62,500 bases of DNA from Pantoea brenneri (GTDB lineage: Bacteria > Pseudomonadota > Gammaproteobacteria > Enterobacterales > Enterobacteriaceae). The translations under genes were made by a program, and so were the position numbers. The stretch covers positions 1-62,500 of the forward strand of contig MIEI01000022.1 in assembly GCA_002095305.1 (NCBI GenBank), in the 5' to 3' direction. The notes beneath the pieces are model-generated. The model was given only the letters and a program-made list of their open reading frames with translations, was not told the DNA's origin and searched no databases. This document shows, piece by piece, positions 42,793-52,852 of the stretch; position 1 is the first letter of the stretch; the number at the start of each line of letters is the position of its first letter.

Positions 42793-42797
42793 TAATA

Positions 42798-42830
42798 ATC
42801 AGGCTCGCCGCTTTAATCGGTGAGCCTGAT
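42798..42830 (+). terminator. hairpin after the exported protein gene
   Basis: ATCAGGCTCGCCG/CGGTGAGCCTGAT, 13-bp stem with one G-U pair and a 7-base loop, 6 bases after the stop. Only a weak T-run follows. Confidence 0.65.
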
Positions 42831-42923
42831 AGTTGAATAATCCCCTGAGGGTTAAGTCATGCACTCTCGTGGAAAAACCAGCGATCGGTCGATTATGTGT
42901 CACAGAGGCAGCTAGAGGTTATT

Positions 42924-43631
42924 TCAGGGTGGCACCTGCTGTAAAAGAAAATGACGGAGTTCAGCTGTTAATTCGTCTGGTGCCTCTTCTGCCATATGGT
43001 GACCGCTCGCGATGGCTTTACCCGTGACATCGGCTGCCCAGTTTTTCCAGATCCCCACTATATCGCCATATAACGCCTCCAGATCGTCATATTTTGACCA
43101 TAAACAGAGCGTCGGGCATGCAATCATCCGTCCGCTCTGACGGTCATGAAGTTCGTGTTCTTTGTCTATACCCAGACCGGCGCGATAGTCCTCAATCATC
43201 CCATGTACCGTTTCCGGATCGTGGATGGCTCGTCTGAACTCACTGTATTCTTCATCTCCCATGGTTTCGGGCTGGCCTCCATACCACTTGTCCGGATCGG
43301 CGAGGATCGCCCGCTCTGGTTTTTCGGGTTGAGCAAAGAAGAACCAGTGGTACCACTGCCGCGCAAATTTCTCATTACAGCGGTTCAGGGCTTCGAGTAT
43401 GGGAATGCAATCCAGTACGACAAGGCGAGTGATTCGGTCAGGATAATCCAGCGCAGCTCGGTAGGCTGTATAGCTTCCTCTGTCATGTCCCACCAGCGCA
43501 AACTGCCTGAAACCCAGCTGGTTCATCAGTTCAATACAATCTTTTGCCTTGGCTCTTTTAGCAGAGCCAGCATGATCAGGCTGGTCAGCAGGCTTTGAAG
43601 AGCGGCCGAAACCACGTAAATCATAGGGCAT
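42924..43631 (-). pseudogene. alpha/beta hydrolase (epoxide-hydrolase-like) lacking its N-terminus
   Basis: The frame begins MPYDLRGFGRSSKPADQPDH, which in relatives (for example APDLRGFGRSS) is preceded by about 70-80 residues carrying the HGxP oxyanion loop. Those residues are not found in any frame upstream. The nucleophile elbow GHDRGS, the late acid and the catalytic His (SGHHMAEEAPDEL) are intact. The missing part includes the oxyanion hole, so the product is unlikely to be active. A 5' truncation or rearrangement is the simplest reading; a functional short form is less likely. Confidence 0.6.
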
Positions 43632-44292
43632 AGCGTTTGATTGTTTGTTGTTCAGGAAACACCTGATGATATTGCTGCTGCCGTACCGGGAGTTTTAAGA
43701 ATCAGGTCACTGCCCAATGAGAATATTCCGGCAACGTGGCAAAATATCCTGCTCCCTGACTGTTCCCGGTCGTGGTCCGATAATTAACGGCCAAAGCACT
43801 ATTATTCGCGTATCTCAGCTCCTGATATTAAACAGCATAGCCAGACAGGGAACCAGCAGGCGTCAGGCTTGTCAGATTTGGCTCAAAAGCGATAAGGCGC
43901 GGCCTGAGCCTGTGCCCGGCGTAATTTATTATAAAGCTGACTGGCATCGTTTAAGGCCTTTAACTTCAGGCAGTTACCCAAGAGCAACAGGACGTTAAAG
44001 GCCACTTCAGCGATCCGGCTGTTAATACGAAATTAAGACTCAATAGAATAATTTTTAATACAGCCTGAGTTGATCAATAATATTTTCTCTCTTAATTTAT
44101 CTGGCACTAAATATTCTTTTCGGGGGTGATTAACTTCGGATAAATAAAGTAAATCGGGATATTTATTTATAAGAATGATCTTATAGCCACCCTTCTGTCC
44201 ATTGCTTAAAGTGCGCGCCCAATTTCCACGGCAGTGTTTATTGAAGGTGTCATGGATGCACTTAAGAAATTTAGTTATAGGGAATTAACCTT
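43632..44292. other. 661-base stretch with no intact gene
   Basis: A minus-strand frame ending near 43888 reads NVLLLLGNCLKLKALNDASQ and LYNKLRRAQAQ, gene-like but without start or known relatives. It adjoins two damaged genes, so the whole stretch looks like decaying DNA. Confidence 0.4.
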
Positions 44293-44801
44293 GTGTCACC
44301 GCGTTATTCATTACCGCAGATCTGGTTGCACTGGATCTCCGCCATTATTATCATCTGGCCACGCTCAGTGGATTCTATGTTGCATTATTTCATCACTCTC
44401 CGCAGTGCGCACGCTGGATTGGATTTATCAATGTCTCCGTTACAACAATTTATATCCCTCTCTTCATATTAAGGATCTGGTTTGCATGGCGCCACGGAAA
44501 ACCTGGCGATAATCTCCTCAGTCATAAAGAAGAAAAGCTTGCTGCAGCCGGACACTTCCTGCTTTACAGCAATATTGCTTTAGTCCTGATTACGGGCGTA
44601 ATGATGATGGAAAAACCGATTAACGTATTTGACCTGATTGTGTTACCGCAACCGATTAATGACCCCGGGATTACGACCGTTTTTAATCAGGTGCATATTA
44701 TTTCCTGCATGATGTTGGCGCTGCTGGTAATCGGACATATTTTAGCCGTCGTTAAGCATCAGCGTAAAGGTAAGCCATTACTGCGGCGCATGGGCTGGTA
44801 A
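44293..44801 (+). pseudogene. cytochrome b561-family protein, single frameshift
   Basis: From a GTG at 44293 (AGGGA upstream) the frame reads SPRYSLPQIWLHWISAIIII, then breaks at the GG of 44357-44358. Adding one G gives IIIIWATLSGFYVALFHHSP and continues without further faults through YSNIALVLITGVMMMEKPIN to GKPLLRRMGW at 44801. Repaired length is 169 residues, right for a b561-type di-heme quinol oxidase. Heme histidines in LHW and near the C-terminus (QVHII, GHILA) remain. Deletion or sequencing error, as for the monooxygenase at 29869. Confidence 0.8.
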
Positions 44802-45319
44802 GTCGATATCGTTTCACAAATGCGCCTCAATTCACTGTGATTATCAACCTGACATCAACACTGTCAGAGGTCTGGTATTAGCAGAGAATGGGGCGTGAGA
44901 TTAATGCCTGACGGGCGTGAAGCCTGTCAGGCTGCAGCAAATAATCCAGCCGTTCACACGGTGATGCTCGTCAGGGAGGGGGGAGCAATGAGTCGTTATC
45001 ATTACTTGCTGGCTTCGATCCCGCCAGCCGTACCAAACCCGCCTGCGTCTGGTATCCTTATCAGCAGCTAACCTGCCGTCAGCAGTGTCCACCGCCGCCT
45101 GACCGGACCGCAAATACCCGTAAAAACCCCCTTCTCAGCCAGCAAACCAGACGTCTGAATTAGCGCTGTCCCTCACCTTTCTGTCCGGCTGAAAGACGCC
45201 ATACGACGCCTTCTGTTAGTGCCAGAAAGCGTCACAGCCTTGCCCGAGGCACCGAATACACCTACTAAATACATGGTTGTATGTCGACGTCGGGTTGATA
45301 TAGGGTATGTGAAAATTCA
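44802..45319. other. 518-base intergenic region
   Basis: Holds a hairpin (44907-44931) after the b561 gene and a short dyad ATACA-TGGT-TGTAT (45269-45282) 38 bases before ytcA that could be the operator for the TetR protein at 48765. Otherwise nothing recognisable. Confidence 0.4.
44907..44931 (+). terminator. hairpin downstream of the b561 gene
   Basis: CCTGACGGGC/GCCTGTCAGG, 10-bp stem with one G-U pair and a 5-base loop, no T-run. Confidence 0.4.
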
Positions 45320-45595
45320 ATGACGCATTTATTTATGAAATACAGAAAAATTCTGCTGGCTGCCGTCATCTTTCAGCTAAGTGGCTGTGCAGCGCACTCT
45401 CCCTCGGTCAATATTTTGGGCGCGTACTTCCCGGATTGGTTATTTTGCATTTCCGGTGGTTGCCTGATCTCAGCGGCAATATACCTGTCACTAACCCGGT
45501 ATGGGAAAAATGCGTGGCTCACACCTTATATCCTGACTTATCCGCTGCTGATCACCCTTTTCTCAATGGGATTGTGGATCCTGTTTTTTTATTAA
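45320..45595 (+). CDS. ytcA: YtcA family lipoprotein
   Basis: 91 residues (an alternative ATG at 45335 gives 86). Lipobox LSGC places the mature N-terminus at Cys23. Then NILGAYFPDWLFCISGGCLI and two more hydrophobic segments, as in E. coli YtcA, which also precedes mdtN. Probably an inner-membrane accessory of the MdtNO efflux system; its action is unknown. Confidence 0.88.
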   Translation: MTHLFMKYRKILLAAVIFQLSGCAAHSPSVNILGAYFPDWLFCISGGCLISAAIYLSLTRYGKNAWLTPYILTYPLLITLFSMGLWILFFY

Positions 45596-45622
45596 TCTCA
45601 ATTTGTTAACCATGGAAAACAG

Positions 45623-46687
45623 ATGTCTATTCAGTTAAAAAATGGCGCGGGACAGCGGCGGTTTATTCTGGCGCTGTCAGTGCTTACGCTGGCAATATTA
45701 TTCTGGTTAATCTGGGTATTTGATCAGACACCCGGCACTGATGATGCCTATGTTTATGCTGATACCATAACCATCGCCCCTCAGGTTAACGGGGTGATCA
45801 TAAAAATGCCGGTGAAAGAGAATGATCTTGTTCGTCAGGGAGATATTTTATTCGAAATAGATCCTCGTCCCTATCACGATGCCTTAATACGCGAAAAGGC
45901 AAACCTTGCCCAGCTGGAGCAGCAAATTATTCTTACCCAGCGCGACGTCAGTGCGCAGCAGTTCAATGCACAGGCGGCAGTAAAACGGGTTGATGCCGCC
46001 CGCGCTACGGCTGAGCAGGATGCGGCTACCCTGCGACGAATGGACGCGCTGCGCGGACAAAACTACGTTTCCGGGGAATCTCTGGATCAGGCGCGAGCCC
46101 GGCAGCGTGCATCGGCGGCGCAGTTACAGTCAGCCAGACTGCAAGCTGAACAGGCTAATGCTGCGGTCAGCAGCGTAGCGGCATTGATTGCGAAACGTGA
46201 AGTCATCAAAGCAGATATCTCCACCGCCGAATTTAATCTGGAACATACCGTTATCCGGGCGCCGTTTGAAGGCCGTGTCACCTCATTAAAAACCACCAGC
46301 GGTCAGTACGTCAGCACAGGACAGGCTGTTTTTACCCTGATTGACAGTAAGAACTGGTACGTGGTGGCAAACTACCGCGAGTCTGAACTTAAACATATTC
46401 ACAACGGTGACAGCGTCGATGTTTATCTGATGAGTGATACCGGAAAGCATTTTAGCGGAACCGTAGACTCCATTGGATATGGGGTTTATCCCGATGATGG
46501 CGGGTCGTTACAGGGTGGTTTACCGAGTGTTGCCCGCAATATTAACTGGGTGCGTGTTGCCCAGCGCTTCCCGGTACGCATTCGCATTACAGCTCCTGAC
46601 CGTCGGCTTTTCAGAATGGGAACCTCTGCGGTAGTGAAAGTGCATTCCGGCCGTCTGCGACATGAAAGGAAGGGTATTGCAGCATGA
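45623..46687 (+). CDS. mdtN: MdtN-like membrane fusion protein (HlyD family)
   Basis: 354 residues. One N-terminal membrane helix (about 12-32), then the HlyD lipoyl half-motif DDAYVYADTITIAPQVNGVI, a long coiled-coil hairpin (about 85-190) and the second half-motif VIRAPFEGRVTSLKTTSGQY. It bridges the inner-membrane pump to an outer-membrane channel. Relatives with FUSC partners export aromatic acids and fusaric-acid-like drugs. Overlaps mdtO by four bases. Confidence 0.9.
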   Translation: MSIQLKNGAGQRRFILALSVLTLAILFWLIWVFDQTPGTDDAYVYADTITIAPQVNGVIIKMPVKENDLVRQGDILFEIDPRPYHDALIREKANLAQLEQQIILTQRDVSAQQFNAQAAVKRVDAARATAEQDAATLRRMDALRGQNYVSGESLDQARARQRASAAQLQSARLQAEQANAAVSSVAALIAKREVIKADISTAEFNLEHTVIRAPFEGRVTSLKTTSGQYVSTGQAVFTLIDSKNWYVVANYRESELKHIHNGDSVDVYLMSDTGKHFSGTVDSIGYGVYPDDGGSLQGGLPSVARNINWVRVAQRFPVRIRITAPDRRLFRMGTSAVVKVHSGRLRHERKGIAA

Positions 46688-48765
46688 CAACGCCAGCCAT
46701 CACCGGCGGAAAAACCAGTGCTCTGCTTCGTTTTTTGCAGCAGGAGTTAAGGGGATTCCCCGGGCGTTATAATGCCATGCTGCGGTATCTGCTTTCTTCC
46801 GTCATCGTCATCATCACTTCGCTGACGCTGGGCGTCCCGCAGCTTGCCTATTCTCTGTTGGTGGTTTTTTTTGCCACCCAGAAAAATATTGTATTAACCC
46901 GGATGATATTTCCGCTGTTCCTGCTGGTGAATACCGCGGCAGTCGCGGCGGCGATCCTTATCCTGAAATTCACCATTGATGTGCCGATGCTCCGTCTGTT
47001 GAGCGTCTCTGTTGCGTTGCTTATTCTGCTGTATCAGATGCGATCTTCCAGAAAATGGGGCTTTCTCTATTTTGCCGTCGCTATCACCATCACCTACGCA
47101 CAAAGCTTTGTCGATCTCAGTTCAGATGGCGAAATGTTGCTGCGTAACTGTCTGTGGTCGTGGGTGGCCGGCTGTTATGCCACTGTGGTGGCGCATATCG
47201 TTAATACGCTGCTGCTGCCGGTGGAGCCGGTCAGACAGTTGCAGCAGGAGCTGGACAGGATCATGACGGCGACCCGCCGGGCGCTGGAAACAGCAGCTGC
47301 AGGCAAGCCAACGACGCCAGCCACGCTGGAAGAGATCCAGACCAGTGTGCTGACGTTACACAGCTGTCTCAAGTTCTCCATCATGCGGTCGCAGCCGTTT
47401 CGCGCCAATAAGGAAAAGCACCTCGCCGAAATCGCCACCGCTGAACGGCTTTATTCTGCCTCACGTCAGCTGGCCAGTCTGCACGGCGGCTTAACCGACA
47501 CGGCCTCCGATCACTGCCGCAAACTGGCCGTCGAGTGCCGTTCCTTTCTTCAGTGTTTGCGGGACAACCGGCGCTATCTTCCTGAGCCGGCGGATCGGTC
47601 GCAAATTGACGCCCTGCCAGCCTGTCTTCAGGAAATGTACAGTGCGCTACGCAGTGTCTCCCTGCTGGACGCACAACGCAGCGAGCCTCAGCAATCAGGT
47701 GACACGCTTCCCGCGACTGCCCGGCCGAAAGCAGCGCTTTCATATGACTATATTAAATACGGCATCAAGACATTACTCGCAGTTGCCCTCTGTTATATCT
47801 TTTATACCAGCGTCCAGTGGCCTGGCATTCATACCTCGATGCTCACCTGTATCATTGTTGCCGTACCCGGCCTTGGCGCCTCAGTTCATAAAAGCCTGCT
47901 ACGGATCGGTGGCTGCCTGGTCGGCAGTCTGCTGGCGTTATTCTGCACAATCTTTATCCTGCCTCACATCGACTCAATAACCGGGCTGCTGCTGATGGTG
48001 ATACCCGCTATCGCTCTCAGCGGCTGGGTGACGGCCGGCTCCGAGCGAAGCAGCTATGCCGGGGTTCAGATTTTGTTCGCATTTTCGCTGGCCATGTTTG
48101 CAAGCTTTTCTCCCCACCCGGACCTGTCTGAGATTCGCGACAGACTGGTGGGTATCTTACTGGGCATTACGGTTTCGACCCTGATACACAGCCTGATCTG
48201 GCCGGAAACGGAGGGAAGAACACTGCGTCATGCCCTGGCGGGCTTGTTTGAATCTATGGCGGCAAGAATGAGCCTGGTGGAAGGGAAAACCAACAGCCAG
48301 GCTGAAGGCTGGTTTAAACTGGATGCCACACAAAAATTACTGGCCCAGGTGGCGCTCGAACCCAACTGGCGCAGCAACGATAATGAAGATCTGACGCTAG
48401 CCTGTCAGACTTTGCTGGGTAAACTGCGTGAAATCCACGTTGCAATTTCCAGACTGGAAAACGAGTATGCGCGGTCTGCCGGCGATGCTGATCAGCATGA
48501 GGCGGTTACGCTTGCCCGTCGTCTGCTGCAGAGCCTGTCAGCCGGGATGACGCGCTATGCCAGGGGATTGCAAAGTGAACCGGGCTCTGCACCGGCTATC
48601 GCTACACCGGTAGATCCGCTAATGGCTGATATGCAGCAGAGTGAGGTGGAAAGTGACGCGATCCTGAACAGTCCCCTTCTGCTCAGGACCCGTGAACTGG
48701 TCAGCCTCTGCTGCTCTGTGCCTGCCTGGCCGTATGACAACAAACTGAATGTATCCGGAGTGTAA
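46684..48765 (+). CDS. mdtO: MdtO-like FUSC/aromatic-acid efflux protein
   Basis: 693 residues, the FUSC (fusaric acid resistance) architecture: two blocks of membrane helices (about 25-170 and 350-505) each followed by a cytoplasmic helical domain. SVIVIITSLTLGVPQLAYSL and WVTAGSERSSYAGVQILFAF are typical. Length matches E. coli MdtO (683). The outer-membrane partner MdtP, which follows mdtO in E. coli, is missing; a TetR gene takes its place. Confidence 0.9.
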   Translation: MTTPAITGGKTSALLRFLQQELRGFPGRYNAMLRYLLSSVIVIITSLTLGVPQLAYSLLVVFFATQKNIVLTRMIFPLFLLVNTAAVAAAILILKFTIDVPMLRLLSVSVALLILLYQMRSSRKWGFLYFAVAITITYAQSFVDLSSDGEMLLRNCLWSWVAGCYATVVAHIVNTLLLPVEPVRQLQQELDRIMTATRRALETAAAGKPTTPATLEEIQTSVLTLHSCLKFSIMRSQPFRANKEKHLAEIATAERLYSASRQLASLHGGLTDTASDHCRKLAVECRSFLQCLRDNRRYLPEPADRSQIDALPACLQEMYSALRSVSLLDAQRSEPQQSGDTLPATARPKAALSYDYIKYGIKTLLAVALCYIFYTSVQWPGIHTSMLTCIIVAVPGLGASVHKSLLRIGGCLVGSLLALFCTIFILPHIDSITGLLLMVIPAIALSGWVTAGSERSSYAGVQILFAFSLAMFASFSPHPDLSEIRDRLVGILLGITVSTLIHSLIWPETEGRTLRHALAGLFESMAARMSLVEGKTNSQAEGWFKLDATQKLLAQVALEPNWRSNDNEDLTLACQTLLGKLREIHVAISRLENEYARSAGDADQHEAVTLARRLLQSLSAGMTRYARGLQSEPGSAPAIATPVDPLMADMQQSEVESDAILNSPLLLRTRELVSLCCSVPAWPYDNKLNVSGV

Positions 48766-49307
48766 TGCTGATGAAGATGGAGATGATCCGCCGTAATGCG
48801 GATGAGACCAAAAAGAAACTGTTAGCTGCGGCACGAGATATCCTTGCTGAGGAAGGTTATGTCGCTTTCAGTGAGAATAAAATTTGCGAACTGGCCGGCG
48901 TCACTCGTGGTGCCCTGCGTTATCATTTTCCCACTGGCCGATATGATCTCTTAAATGAACTCATCCCCCTGCTTTTACAGCAGATACCGGCCAGTACCAC
49001 CTCAGACTGTAAGACACGTATCCTGGAGTTAATCCAGTTTATGCAGCAACAGCCGCTGCACAATCCGCTGGTTCTGATCATGGAAATATGGCAGGCGACG
49101 TTTGCGGATAAAGATCTGCGGGAGTCAGTGGGACAGACACTCGATCAGCGATTCCAGGTATTTTTCAATGTCAAAACCCTTGAGGAGCTGCCCGAAGAGA
49201 TTACGCCATACCGGTTAATGTTCTGGGGATCGATTTTGTCGCTGCAATATCATAAAAATAATAATAACGGTTTGCAGACAATCATAGAATTCATGAAAGC
49301 GCATTAA
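48765..49307 (+). CDS. TetR-family repressor of the efflux operon
   Basis: 180 residues; start overlaps the mdtO stop (TAATG) with GGAG upstream, so it is co-translated with the pump. Helix-turn-helix: KKLLAAARDILAEEGYVAFS, then ICELAGVTRGALRYHFPTGR (about 17-60). The C-terminal ligand domain is poorly conserved, as usual. Likely represses the whole ytcA-mdtN-mdtO-tetR unit until an exported compound binds. Confidence 0.9.
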   Translation: MLMKMEMIRRNADETKKKLLAAARDILAEEGYVAFSENKICELAGVTRGALRYHFPTGRYDLLNELIPLLLQQIPASTTSDCKTRILELIQFMQQQPLHNPLVLIMEIWQATFADKDLRESVGQTLDQRFQVFFNVKTLEELPEEITPYRLMFWGSILSLQYHKNNNNGLQTIIEFMKAH

Positions 49308-49607
49308 TACTGTCAGATGTCGTCTCTCAGCACGTCTGTTTAACAGGCTATAATTCTGTACAGGCCCGAAGGTAGTTTATTCTTTTGGGCTTGTCTTTTA
49401 CTGATACAGACAAACCTATCGATGCCATATTTATTATAAATATTCATGCCTGTGCAGGTTTAATTTTACAGCCCATTATGCAATAGCGAAGAGCCGAAGA
49501 ATTCAGTCTGTAAATATAACATTTACCGGCCTAATCCTGTTGCTGTGTCGCTATGTCGCATGGAAATAGCAGGCTGTTTTGAATACGTGTACATCAGGGA
49601 GCTTAAT
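49308..49607. other. 300-base intergenic region
   Basis: AT-rich; includes the terminator at 49362-49398 and presumably the promoter for the LuxR-type gene. Confidence 0.5.
49362..49398 (+). terminator. probable terminator of the efflux operon
   Basis: AGGCCCGAA pairs with TTTGGGCTT (two G-U pairs), loop of about 13 bases, then GTCTTTT. 55 bases after the tetR stop. Confidence 0.5.
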
Positions 49608-50273
49608 ATGATGGATAAACCTCTTCTTATTGTGATGACCGAAAATAACTGGTTATTTGCGGGTCTGAGTGACCTGTTGCCAGAGATGACCTGCCTGAGG
49701 ATGGACTATGCTAGCCAACATATGCCACGGGAGGTGAAGAAAGCCCGCAACATCATCGTTGCCGTGGACAGCCTGATATTTTTCCGGGGCGAATGGCTGA
49801 CGTTCAACAGCCTCCGGGCCTGTCGGGAAGATATTTCTGTGGTCTGGCTGACTCAGGAACATACCGGGCGGGTTTTCCCGGCAACGAGCCGGGGTGACAG
49901 GATCCTGTCACAGACAGAGGATATTAGCTCGCTTGCGCAGATGATCAGAGAAATTGCCGAGCAGTCGGTATCCCGGATAAGAGCAGATCGTGTCAGACCG
50001 GTCAGCCTGACGCTGACGGAGCGTCGGCTGCTGCCCTTTTTTATCGCCGGTGTCAGTCTGCCGGACCTGTCCAGACAGCTGGGTTGCGCGATAAAAACCC
50101 TCTACCACCACCGTCATAGTATCGTGACCAAAGCGGGATTCAGGCAGCCGGTATTTCTGGAGTACGTGTATAAATCTAATCCGGGATTTAGCGGTATATT
50201 CAGTCCGGAATCAACCGCGTGGAAAACAATATGGCATGAGGAGCAGAAACAAGGCCTGTCCGTCGATGGATAA
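49608..50273 (+). CDS. LuxR-type response-regulator-like transcription factor
   Basis: 221 residues from the ATG at 49608 (GGGAG before it). The N-terminal half is receiver-like but lacks a clear phospho-acceptor pattern. The C-terminal LuxR/GerE helix-turn-helix reads LTLTERRLLPFFIAGVSLPD and IKTLYHHRHSIVTKAGFRQP (about 145-195). Similar orphan proteins regulate fimbriae, capsule or motility in enterobacteria; the target here is unknown and there is no kinase nearby. Confidence 0.8.
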   Translation: MMDKPLLIVMTENNWLFAGLSDLLPEMTCLRMDYASQHMPREVKKARNIIVAVDSLIFFRGEWLTFNSLRACREDISVVWLTQEHTGRVFPATSRGDRILSQTEDISSLAQMIREIAEQSVSRIRADRVRPVSLTLTERRLLPFFIAGVSLPDLSRQLGCAIKTLYHHRHSIVTKAGFRQPVFLEYVYKSNPGFSGIFSPESTAWKTIWHEEQKQGLSVDG

Positions 50274-50628
50274 TCTGGCTTATTACAGGCCTTCGTATTG
50301 CGGTAAAGCTTCCCGACCCGCATTCACACCGGCCGGGCAACGACAACTTTCCTGCCTGATTTATTTTCAGCCAACGGAGCAAGTGAAACGGCAGGATAGA
50401 GCGGACGACACGACAGACCTGTGCGGGTTTCCAGGTGATGATATTGCTCCGGTAAGGTTTTTGCCAGCCAGGTTTACTGAGGCCGCTGATTGTTACCGGA
50501 TTAATAACACTGTCGTTCCTCAACGACTATTTTTACAGCGATGACAACCACGTAGATTAGTCGCAGATGAATCGGGTTTGCGCTCTGCGCTACCCGTAAG
50601 CTATCCCGCTAACTGACGAGGTCTGAAA
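50274..50628. other. 355-base intergenic region
   Basis: No gene or clear element seen; ends in the ribosome site (ACGAGG) of the next gene. Confidence 0.5.
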
Positions 50629-51621
50629 ATGTCTAAAGTTGTTACCTTTAACCGCACCGGTGGTCCCGAGGTTCTGGAAATTGTTGATGTACCGGTGCCG
50701 ACACCGGCTGCAGGAGAAGTTCAGATTCGCGTAAAGGCAATAGGTGTTAACCGGGCGGAAATTATGTACCGCACTGGTCAGTATGTGATCGAACCCGAAT
50801 TCCCGGCGCGTCTGGGTTATGAAGCGGCTGGCGTGGTTGAAGCAGTCGGTGAAAACGTCGACGGTTTTACGCGCGGGGATGCAGTCAGCGTGATCCCGTC
50901 GTTCATGTTCAGTGAATACGGCATGTATGGCGAACGGGTTAACGCACCTGTACATGCGGTGGTGAAACACCCAGAAAATCTCTCCTTTGAACAGGCCGCC
51001 GCAAGCTGGATGATGTACGTAACCGCTTACGGTGCGCTGGTTGAGTACGGTAATTTACAGGCCGGACAGAATGTCATCATCCGCGCAGCCTCAAGTAGCG
51101 TTGGGCTGGCAGCCATTCAGATAGCCAATATGCTGGGCGCAAATCCTGTGGCCCTGACCCGCACCAGCGAGAAGCGTGAGATGCTGATTAAAGCCGGGGC
51201 AGCCGCCGTTATCGCCACGGCAGAACAGGATATGGTCACTGAAATCAATCGCCTGACGAATGATCAGGGTGCCCATATTGTCTTTGATCCTGTAGGCGGC
51301 CCGGACGTGGCAAAGCTGATGCAGGTCATGGCTCCCCAGGGACTGTTCTTTCAGTATGGCGCGCTCGATAGCCGTGATATGCAGGTACCGGTGTTCGAAC
51401 TTCTTGGTAAACACCTCACCCTACGTGGCTATGAGCTGTTCGAAATTACCACCGATCCGGAAAAAATGGCGCGAGCAAAGAGCTTCGTCACCGACGGCCT
51501 GCGTTGCGGCAAACTTAAACCGGTAATTGATAAAACATTCAGGTTCGATGAGATTGCTGATGCGCACCGTTATATGGAAGCAAACGGTCAGGTAGGTAAA
51601 ATCGTTGTCACTGTTGAATAA
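50629..51621 (+). CDS. MDR-superfamily quinone oxidoreductase / alcohol dehydrogenase-like protein
   Basis: 330 residues. GroES-like N-terminal domain (GVNRAEIMYRTGQY, LGYEAAGVVEAVGENVDGFT) and Rossmann domain with IIRAASSSVGLAAIQIA (about 148-164), the AxxGxxG-like NADPH loop of zeta-crystallin-type enzymes. No zinc-ligand cysteines, so zinc-independent. Probably reduces quinones or enones with NADPH. Stands alone, ending in a hairpin. Confidence 0.9.
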   Translation: MSKVVTFNRTGGPEVLEIVDVPVPTPAAGEVQIRVKAIGVNRAEIMYRTGQYVIEPEFPARLGYEAAGVVEAVGENVDGFTRGDAVSVIPSFMFSEYGMYGERVNAPVHAVVKHPENLSFEQAAASWMMYVTAYGALVEYGNLQAGQNVIIRAASSSVGLAAIQIANMLGANPVALTRTSEKREMLIKAGAAAVIATAEQDMVTEINRLTNDQGAHIVFDPVGGPDVAKLMQVMAPQGLFFQYGALDSRDMQVPVFELLGKHLTLRGYELFEITTDPEKMARAKSFVTDGLRCGKLKPVIDKTFRFDEIADAHRYMEANGQVGKIVVTVE

Positions 51622-51951
51622 AGCGTCTGCTGCACGGCTCACCTGCGGGGCCGTGCAGTGACTGCAGCCTTTTAACCAGACGTGCAGGGCCTGACCGGGA
51701 TCCGGCGGCCATGTTTTTTAATGATTTATCCGCCCAGTCAGAACACAACCCCATATATAAAAAGACGGCAAACAGCCTGGATGCTGATGGCTGTGACAGG
51801 TCTGTCTGATGTCAGGACTATGCGAACCAGGATCAAGGTAAACGTGGCGGTCCTTACAGATTTTGAATCTGTAGCCGATCTGACATATTAAAAACTGAAA
51901 CAATATACAGCTAAACTGATTATAAAATGATTAATGGAGAACGGATGCTTT
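51622..51951. other. 330-base intergenic region
   Basis: Starts with the hairpin at 51630-51658; the rest is AT-rich and without evident coding signals. Confidence 0.5.
51630..51658 (+). terminator. hairpin after the oxidoreductase gene
   Basis: CTGCACGGC/GCCGTGCAG, perfect 9-bp stem, 11-base loop, 9 bases after the stop. No T-run. Confidence 0.5.
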
Positions 51952-52635
51952 ATGCGAATCCCTGATTATCCCTCCCAGGACTCAGAAAGATGGACACAAG
52001 TCGACGCCTGGTTTGCTGAAAAGCTTGCCCCTGAAGATTCAGACTTAAAATATGCGCTCGCCAACAATGCAGAGAAAGGGCTACCGACACACGATGTATC
52101 TGCATTACAAGGCAAAATGCTGGCAGTGTTCATCCGGATGACACGTGCTGTACAGGTGCTTGAAATTGGTACGCTTGGAGGATACAGCACGATCTGGATG
52201 GCAAGAGCGCTACCCCCAACCGGAAGCATAACGACCCTTGAGTTCAATAAGCATCATGCTGAAGTTGCCGGTCAGAATATAGATAAGGCAGGACTTACTG
52301 AGCGCGTTAAACTGCTCACGGGTGCTGCACTGGATCTCTTGCCCATGCTTAGCGGCCCCTTTGATCTTATTTTTATTGATGCCGATAAAGTGAATAACCC
52401 ACATTATCTGGAATGGGCAATCAAACTGTCGAAACCTGGTACGGTTATTGTTGGCGATAACACGGTGCGTAGCGGTAAAGTCCTTGATGCCGATAATGAA
52501 GATCCTAACGTAAAAGGGCTCCGCAAGTTTATTCAAATGATATCGGAGGATCAGCGCCTCGAAGCCACCGCCATACAGACTGTGGGCGAAAAGGGATGGG
52601 ACGGCTTTGTCATAGCTATCGTTAAGACCCTGTGA
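51952..52635 (+). CDS. class I SAM-dependent O-methyltransferase
   Basis: 227 residues from the ATG at 51952 (GGAG upstream; ATG at 51934 is an alternative adding six residues). SAM motif VLEIGTLGGYSTIWMARALP, metal-site aspartates in FIDADKVN and VGDNTVRSG, as in catechol/caffeoyl-CoA O-methyltransferases. Divalent-metal-dependent methylation of a catechol-like acceptor is expected. Substrate unknown. Confidence 0.92.
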   Translation: MRIPDYPSQDSERWTQVDAWFAEKLAPEDSDLKYALANNAEKGLPTHDVSALQGKMLAVFIRMTRAVQVLEIGTLGGYSTIWMARALPPTGSITTLEFNKHHAEVAGQNIDKAGLTERVKLLTGAALDLLPMLSGPFDLIFIDADKVNNPHYLEWAIKLSKPGTVIVGDNTVRSGKVLDADNEDPNVKGLRKFIQMISEDQRLEATAIQTVGEKGWDGFVIAIVKTL

Positions 52636-52852
52636 TTTTAATATCCGCCTGGACAAAACTCATTGATTATCAGCCGTAAGCTAACGGATGAGAAATGCTT
52701 TGCTTCAGATAAATTGACGACAATAATTTCAACCTTAATCGCCTGGCCGCTTAATCGCGTCGGCGGGTTTAGAGCTATCCGATCCTTTGCAGGTTGTTTA
52801 TCAACAATGCTTCAGCGAGTATTGTCGATAATAACCATCAGGGAGGAAAACT

